NCBI RefSeq assembly: GCF_000014565.1
Contig: NC_008268.1
Span: 5,088,501-5,152,500, forward strand
DNA: 64,000 nucleotides
Source: Rhodococcus jostii RHA1
GTDB lineage: Bacteria; Actinomycetota; Actinomycetes; Mycobacteriales; Mycobacteriaceae
Direction: 5' to 3'
In this document: piece by piece, positions 59,375-64,000 of the stretch
Layout of the letters: each line of letters starts with the position of its first letter
Position numbering within the stretch: the first letter of the stretch is position 1
The notes under the pieces: model-generated
Seen by the model: the letters and a program-made list of their open reading frames with translations, nothing else
Databases searched by the model: none
What the model was told of the DNA's origin: nothing
Translations under genes and position numbers: made by a program

Positions 59375-60088
59375 GTGACAACAAGGAGTGTGGCCGGTAA
59401 CGCCCGGGACCGTCTGCTGAACGCGGCTGCCCAACTGCTCGACGAGGCCAAGGGCAAGCCCGTGTCCACCCGGGCCGTCTGCGACCTCGCCGGCGTGCAG
59501 GCTCCGACGCTGTACCACCACTTCGGTAGCAAGCAGGGCCTGTTCGACGCGGTCGTGGAGTACGGGTTCGGCCAGTACATCCGGGTCACGAATCCGCGAG
59601 GGGGCGACCCGGTCGACGATCTGCGGCACGGCTGGGACGATCACGTCCGCTACGGGCTCGACAATCCCTCGTTCTACGTCCTGTTGTACGGCCGGATCGC
59701 CCCGAGGGAGCCGTGTGCGGTGACATCCGTCGCCGAGGCGAAGCTCCTCGAGTTGCTGATCGAGATCGCGCGGCAGGGACGCTTGCGGGTGACGCCGGCA
59801 GTCGCCGCCGGGCAATTCGTGGCGGCGAACGTCGGCATGACCCTGCACCTCATCGCTCAGCCGGAGGGCCGGGCCGACCTCGCCCTGTCACGGGAACTGC
59901 GGGACAACGTGATCGCCGGGCTGATCCGGCCGGCACCCGCTGTCACGTCGGAGGCCTCGCGTGAGGTGGTCGAGAACGCCCAGGCGCTCGCTGACGCCCT
60001 CGACGCCGACGCGGGGCGGTCCGGGCTGAGCGCCGGCGAACTTCTCCTGATGCGGGAATGGCTCGACAAGCTGGTGGCAGCCACCTAG
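59375..60088 (+). CDS. TetR-family regulator beside a SnoaL-like gene
   Basis: A 237-residue TetR protein with N-terminal DNA-binding domain NARDRLLNAAAQLLDEAKGKPVSTRAVCDLAGVQAPTLYHHFGSKQGLFDAVVEYGF and a TetR_C ligand domain with NPSFYVLLYGRIAPREPC. GTG 59375 is used; a GTG two bases earlier is out of frame. Its likely operator lies within 35 bp upstream. The stop TAG shares the four bases CTAG with the stop of the convergent hydrolase, so the two reading frames overlap by 4 bp. Confidence 0.83.
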   Translation: MTTRSVAGNARDRLLNAAAQLLDEAKGKPVSTRAVCDLAGVQAPTLYHHFGSKQGLFDAVVEYGFGQYIRVTNPRGGDPVDDLRHGWDDHVRYGLDNPSFYVLLYGRIAPREPCAVTSVAEAKLLELLIEIARQGRLRVTPAVAAGQFVAANVGMTLHLIAQPEGRADLALSRELRDNVIAGLIRPAPAVTSEASREVVENAQALADALDADAGRSGLSAGELLLMREWLDKLVAAT

Positions 60089-60969
60089 CCCTCCGAGCGC
60101 CGCCGGAGGGTGTCGAAGATCTCGCGGTAGTGCAGGTGAGCCATGAAATGGCCACCGGTGCGGATGTTCAGCGTGGCACCGGGAATTCGGCGGGCGAGCG
60201 CGGGCGGCCAGTGCGTGGGCACGAGTTCGTCCTCGCTTCCACCCCAGACGTCGACCGGCACGGCCAGATCCTCGGGCGCGAACCCCCACGGCCGCATCCA
60301 CGCGCAATAGTCCTCCACCATCCCGGGCGCCGTCCGGAGTGCCTCGCCGGACATGAGCGAGAAGTTCCGGACGGGCTCGGATCGGAGAACGGCTGCGTCC
60401 GCGGCACCGAGGTCGCGGGCGCCGAGCCGCCGGAACAGCTGCGGAGCACGCAGCGCGACGCCGCCCATGACGCGAAAGCAGATCCGCGCCACCAGCGGGG
60501 CGTGCTGGGACAGCCGGGTGAACGCGCGGTCCCCGGCGGGAAGCTGGGCGAACACCCCCGATTCGGTGAGGGGCAGAGCCCCGGCGATCACCGCGACACT
60601 GGTCACGCGCGACGCGACCCCGGAGCCCACCGCGAGCGCGTACTGTCCGCCCATCGACCACCCCATGACACCGAAACGGCCGACGCCGAGGTGATTCACG
60701 AGGTCTTCGACGTCCCGGACCCAGTCGAGCACCGTCCGGCCCGGCTGCGGATCCGACAGTCCGATCCCGGGACGGTCGGGGGACAGGAGACGGATCCCCG
60801 CGTCGCGGGCACTCCGGTCGGCGGCCGCGACGTCGAGGCGGCCGGCGAGTCCGCCGTGCGCGTTCACGACCGTGAATCCGCCGGGGTCGCCGTACTCCGC
60901 GATACCCATCAGGCGTCCGTCGCGCAGGCGGATCACACGATCCTCGGGTCCGACATGAACTCTGGGCAC
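60085..60969 (-). CDS. Alpha/beta-fold hydrolase
   Basis: A 294-residue cytosolic hydrolase. The oxyanion HGG-type segment is VVNAHGGLAGRLD, the nucleophile elbow is VMGWSMGGQYALA (Ser in GWSMGG), the acid is likely in VDVWGGSEDELVP, and the His is in RTGGHFMAHLHYREI. GTG 60969 is preceded by GGAGG; the very long open frame upstream is non-coding. The substrate is unknown. The nearby KstR-like regulator (61093) is divergent from it and may control it. Confidence 0.83.
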   Translation of the reverse strand: MPRVHVGPEDRVIRLRDGRLMGIAEYGDPGGFTVVNAHGGLAGRLDVAAADRSARDAGIRLLSPDRPGIGLSDPQPGRTVLDWVRDVEDLVNHLGVGRFGVMGWSMGGQYALAVGSGVASRVTSVAVIAGALPLTESGVFAQLPAGDRAFTRLSQHAPLVARICFRVMGGVALRAPQLFRRLGARDLGAADAAVLRSEPVRNFSLMSGEALRTAPGMVEDYCAWMRPWGFAPEDLAVPVDVWGGSEDELVPTHWPPALARRIPGATLNIRTGGHFMAHLHYREIFDTLRRRSEG

Positions 60970-61092
60970 GGGAACCTCCGGCGGTCGAGGCGAGTCTATC
61001 CGGGGGAGGCCCACGCAATCCGGACATCGTGACGACCGGAACCGGTGCCGTCGCCGGACGACACCGAGGTGACTGTCGCTAGGCTGACGTCC

Positions 61093-61746
61093 ATGAGCAG
61101 TGCTGAAGAGCCGCTGACGGCGGGCCGCGACGGACTCCTGTCGTTGCTTCGCAACGGGCAGCTGCCCTCGCGTGGGGCCAAGGCCCCGCAGCGGGAGCGT
61201 TACCAGCGGATCGTCGCCGCGGCGATGGAACTCGCCTCCGAGGGCGGGTACGACGCCGTGCAGATGCGGGCCATCGCCGATCGGGCGGGAGTCGCGCTGG
61301 GCACCGTGTACCGCTACTTCCCATCGAAGAACCACATGCTGGTGATGGGCCTGCTGATGGTGTTCGAGGGAATGCGGTCCCGGTTCGAGGACGTCGCGAT
61401 CCCTGGGGACACGCCGTCCGAGCGGATCCTGTTCGTCCTCCGGAAGAACACGGAAGTCCTCGAGAAGGACCGGCCCCGATACGAGGCCCTGGTGCGGGCG
61501 TTCATGTTCGCGGACGCGTCGGCTTCGGCCGAACTGGATGCGTTCGGCGCCCTGATGACCGAGATGTTCGCCAAGACCATCGGTGTCGAGCAGATCTCCG
61601 ACGACCAGTTGAACGCCATCCGCGTGATCGGCGACGTCTGGATGTCGAGCCTGGTGTCCTGGGTGGCCGGCCGCATCTCGGTGGACGAGGTGATGGCGCA
61701 CCTCGGGCTCGCGGTCCGTCTCGTGTTCCGGCGCCTCGGCGGCTGA
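61093..61746 (+). CDS. KstR-like TetR-family regulator
   Basis: A 217-residue TetR protein close to KstR, the cholesterol-catabolism repressor. The DNA-binding domain RERYQRIVAAAMELASEGGYDAVQMRAIADRAGVALGTVYRYFPSKNHMLVMGL and the segment RAFMFADASASAELDAFGALMTEMFAKTIG both match KstR patterns, but an extra 30-residue N-terminal stretch and divergent neighbours suggest a paralog. No clear KstR box (TnnAACnnGTTnnA) is seen upstream. KstR-type ligands are acyl-CoA derivatives of steroids. ATG 61093 is chosen. Confidence 0.75.
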   Translation: MSSAEEPLTAGRDGLLSLLRNGQLPSRGAKAPQRERYQRIVAAAMELASEGGYDAVQMRAIADRAGVALGTVYRYFPSKNHMLVMGLLMVFEGMRSRFEDVAIPGDTPSERILFVLRKNTEVLEKDRPRYEALVRAFMFADASASAELDAFGALMTEMFAKTIGVEQISDDQLNAIRVIGDVWMSSLVSWVAGRISVDEVMAHLGLAVRLVFRRLGG

Positions 61747-61750
61747 TTTT

Positions 61751-62488
61751 TCAGCCGACGCGTCCGAAGTAGGCGTCGCGAATCACCGCTCTGTCGTCGA
61801 TCCCGCCCGCGTCCGCATCCATGACGACGCGTCCGACGTCGAGGACCGTGACGTGGTCGGCCACGCTCATCGCAGCGTCGACCGCCTGCTCGACGAGGAG
61901 TACCGCCAGCCCGGATTCCTTCAGCACGGTCACGCGTTCCATCACTTCGTTGACGATCACGGGCGCCAGTCCGCCGGAAGGCTCGTCGAGCAGAAGCAGG
62001 GTGGGGTCGGCCATCAGCGCCTGCCCGATTGCCAGCATCTGCTGCTGCCCGCCGGACAGCGCACCCGCGAGCAGGCCACGTTTCCGGCCGAGGACGGGGA
62101 ACAAGTCATAGATGCGCGCCACCTCCTCGCGTACGGCCGACCGTCTCATCTTGCGGACGTACCCGCCGAGAATCAGGTTCTGTTCCACGGTCTGTCGGTG
62201 GAACACCCTCTTTCCCTCCTGCACGTATGCCATTCCCCGGCGGACCCGCCGGTGCGGCGCCGCCTTCGAGATGTCGCGGCCGTCGAACTCGATCGTTCCC
62301 GCGGAAACCTTGTTCAGTCCCGAGATGGCACGCAGGGTGCTGGTCTTCCCTGCGCCGTTCCGCCCGAGCAACGCCGTGACCTTGCCGGGCCACACGTCGA
62401 GCGAGACGTCCCACACCACCCGGAGGTCGCCGTAGCCGGACTGTACATTCCGCAGGCTCAGTAGGGGTTTCGTCGTCTGCTCGCTCAT
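61751..62488 (-). CDS. Branched-chain-type ABC transporter ATPase (LivF-like)
   Basis: A 245-residue ATPase of the LivF group. Walker A is LLGRNGAGKTST, the signature LSGGQQQMLAIGQALM, Walker B LLLLDEPSGGLAP, and the switch His is replaced by Gln in LVEQAVDAA, as is usual in LivF. ATG 62488 overlaps the stop of the upstream LivM-LivG fusion (ATGA). LivF is the last gene of the operon in the window. Substrates of such systems include branched amino acids, amides, urea and aromatic acids; here it is not determined. Confidence 0.88.
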   Translation of the reverse strand: MSEQTTKPLLSLRNVQSGYGDLRVVWDVSLDVWPGKVTALLGRNGAGKTSTLRAISGLNKVSAGTIEFDGRDISKAAPHRRVRRGMAYVQEGKRVFHRQTVEQNLILGGYVRKMRRSAVREEVARIYDLFPVLGRKRGLLAGALSGGQQQMLAIGQALMADPTLLLLDEPSGGLAPVIVNEVMERVTVLKESGLAVLLVEQAVDAAMSVADHVTVLDVGRVVMDADAGGIDDRAVIRDAYFGRVG

Positions 62489-64000
62489 GAGGTCGCCTCT
62501 CCGGCCAGTTCCGTGCCCTCGGCGACCACGCCGAGGTATTCGCTGAGTACGCGCGGGTTGTGTTCGATCTCGGACGGCGCACCCGCGGCGATGACGTGTC
62601 CCTGGGCGAGTACGACGATGGTGTCGGCGAGTGCCAGTACCAAGCGGAAGTTGTGCTCGACCAGCACGATCGTGCATCCGGCATCCCTGAGCTGGCGGAT
62701 CAGGCCGGCGAGCCGTTCCACTTCGTCCTCGTCGAGGCCGGACGCCACTTCGTCGAGCAGCAGAAGCCGTGGCTCGGCGACCACCGACCGGGCGACCTCG
62801 AGAAGCCTCCGCATTCCCAGGGGAAGTGCGGTGGCGGTCTCGTCGCGGAGATGCGACAGCCCCACGATGTCGAGCGCGCGTTCCGCCTCGGCGATATCGC
62901 CGGCGCGGACCTTGTGGTGGCGGGGAAGCCGCAACACGGTCGAGAGCATCGACACTCGATCGGTGCTGTATCGACCCGAGGCCACGGCCTCGAGAACAGT
63001 GACGCCGTCGGGGATGTCTGGTGTCTGGAAGGTTCGTGCCACGCCGCATCTGGCGACCTGTTCCGGCGCCCTGCCCTGGACTTCGTTGTCACCGATCAGG
63101 ATTCGCCCGCTGTCGGGACGGTAGAACCCGCAGATCATGTTCAGCATCGTGGTCTTGCCCGAACCGTTCGGTCCGATCAGTGCGGTGATGGTGCCGGGTT
63201 CCGCACGCAGCGACGCGTTGTCGAGTGCCTTGTTGCCGCCGAATGCCTTCGAGATGCCGTCGACCACGAGCGTCCGACCCGACATCGGGTCCATCGCGGA
63301 TCGATCCGTCTCCGCGGGGCGGGTTCCTGTTCGACTGCCGGTCAGGCCTGCCGCCCGGTCCAACCGCGCCGTGGCCTGTTTGGCGACCTTCGCGAGGCCA
63401 CCACTGAGGAGGACGCCGCCGAGTATCAGGAATCCACCGTAGAAGACCAGCGCGTACTGCTGGAACTCGGACGACTGGTTCGGACCGAGCTGCATGATCG
63501 CCGCCCCGACCGCGGCGCCGTAGACGCTCGTCGCGCCACCGAGGATGCACGCCGCCAGAACTGCCGTCGCGAAGGTGAACCCGAACGCCTCGGGAGAGAC
63601 GTACATGTCGATGTTCGCGAACAATGCGCCTGCGAGGCCGGCGGGGAACGCGCCGATCGCATAACCGAGCAGTTTCATCCGGAACACCGAGATACCCACC
63701 GAGGAGGCCAGTACCGGGCTCTGTTTCAGTGTGCGGAACGCGATACCGTGCCGGGAGACCACGAGGTTGCGCATGACCGCGAACCAGAGGATCGCGACGA
63801 TCACGACGACCATGTAGAACCGGTCGGAGTCCACTACTTCACCGAACAGGGTTGCCGGTTCGATGCCGCTGAGTCCGTTCCGGCCACCGGTGGTATCGCC
63901 GAAGACGGCGATGATGTCCGGTACGAGGAGAACGAGGAAGAACGAGGTCATCGCCAATGACCAACTGCCGAGCCGCAATCCGGGGATGCCGGTGACGATG
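62485..64000 (-). CDS. LivM permease-LivG ATPase fusion, partial
   Basis: The gene enters from the right edge, so its start is outside. The visible 505 codons begin in a LivM-type permease (ITGIPGLRLGSWSLA, then helices FFLVLLVPDIIAVFG, FYMVVVIVAILWFAVM, VFRMKLLGYAIGAFPAGLAGALFANI and the EAA-like VVSRHGIAFRTLKQSPVLASSVGI). They continue through a linker with TGSRTGTRPAETDR into a LivG ATPase: Walker A IGPNGSGKTT, ARTFQTPDIPDGVTVLEA, signature-like LPLGMRRLLEVARSVV, Walker B LLLLDEVASGLDEDE, His in VEHNFRLVLALAD. Permease and ATPase in one chain are known in actinobacteria. The opposite-strand frames are shadows. Confidence 0.88.
   Translation of the reverse strand, partial: IVTGIPGLRLGSWSLAMTSFFLVLLVPDIIAVFGDTTGGRNGLSGIEPATLFGEVVDSDRFYMVVVIVAILWFAVMRNLVVSRHGIAFRTLKQSPVLASSVGISVFRMKLLGYAIGAFPAGLAGALFANIDMYVSPEAFGFTFATAVLAACILGGATSVYGAAVGAAIMQLGPNQSSEFQQYALVFYGGFLILGGVLLSGGLAKVAKQATARLDRAAGLTGSRTGTRPAETDRSAMDPMSGRTLVVDGISKAFGGNKALDNASLRAEPGTITALIGPNGSGKTTMLNMICGFYRPDSGRILIGDNEVQGRAPEQVARCGVARTFQTPDIPDGVTVLEAVASGRYSTDRVSMLSTVLRLPRHHKVRAGDIAEAERALDIVGLSHLRDETATALPLGMRRLLEVARSVVAEPRLLLLDEVASGLDEDEVERLAGLIRQLRDAGCTIVLVEHNFRLVLALADTIVVLAQGHVIAAGAPSEIEHNPRVLSEYLGVVAEGTELAGEATS

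Overview
The window is high-GC actinobacterial chromosome, almost certainly a Rhodococcus of the jostii/opacus type (Mycobacteriales). The basis is mycothiol synthase, GlnR, WhiB, DesA1 and LmeA, frequent GTG starts, ATGA/GTGA stop-start overlaps, and a long stretch whose gene order matches, from my memory of the map, M. tuberculosis Rv0787A to Rv0824c (purS, purQ ... purL ... purF, purM, DUF3073, ygfZ, pabC, nitrobindin-like gene, sseC, cysA2, thiX, lmeA, glnR, mshD, phoT/pstB, phoY2, LCP, dus, desA1). No phage, insertion sequence or CRISPR array is visible. Most of the window is core chromosome.

Layout. 1-6.3 kb: a small secreted protein, an LppP/LprE lipoprotein, a CitA/CitB-type two-component system divergent from the dicarboxylate carrier DctA, a thiol peroxidase and a DUF2334 protein. 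6.3-24.5 kb: de novo purine genes purSQ, purL, purF and purM, with MBL hydrolase, WhiB, a methyltransferase, MalQ, a TetR/glycosyltransferase pair, a VOC protein, an M18 aminopeptidase, a membrane alpha/beta hydrolase, a CPBP protease, an SCP-like protein and a cyclopropane-fatty-acid-synthase-type methyltransferase in between. 24.5-28.6 kb: DUF3073, a coupled ygfZ-MOSC-asparaginase operon and divergent pabC. 28.6-36.9 kb: cydABDC (cytochrome bd and its assembly ABC exporter), a small structured RNA locus, an AbiEi/DUF559-like gene bracketed by two copies of a palindrome, and a nitrobindin-like gene coupled to a 32-residue membrane protein. 37-43.4 kb: a cutinase-like secreted hydrolase; a leftward sulfur operon (lmeA, thiX, polycysteine leader peptide, DUF4395, cysA2-type sulfurtransferase, sseC); glnR-mshD. 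43.5-48.5 kb: PHO box, pstSCAB and convergent phoU. 48.6-56.6 kb: LCP ligase, DusB, DesA1, DUF937, MmcQ/YjbR, a membrane protein, and an alcohol dehydrogenase with a DUF4334 protein. 56.7-64 kb: several TetR regulators with recognisable operators, four tRNAs (Lys, Glu, Asp, Phe), an alpha/beta hydrolase, and a branched-chain-type ABC transporter (LivF and a LivM-LivG fusion) that runs off the right edge.

The most interesting signals lie between the annotated-style genes: a polycysteine leader peptide at 40204-40269 in front of the sulfur-transfer genes; a promoter, an extended Shine-Dalgarno, a micro-ORF and a three-way-junction RNA at 34631-34859; a 44-bp palindrome present three times (6222, 34875, 36037) that supplies the last codons of one gene; a 32-residue membrane protein at 36803-36901; and a dyad in the cydA core promoter.
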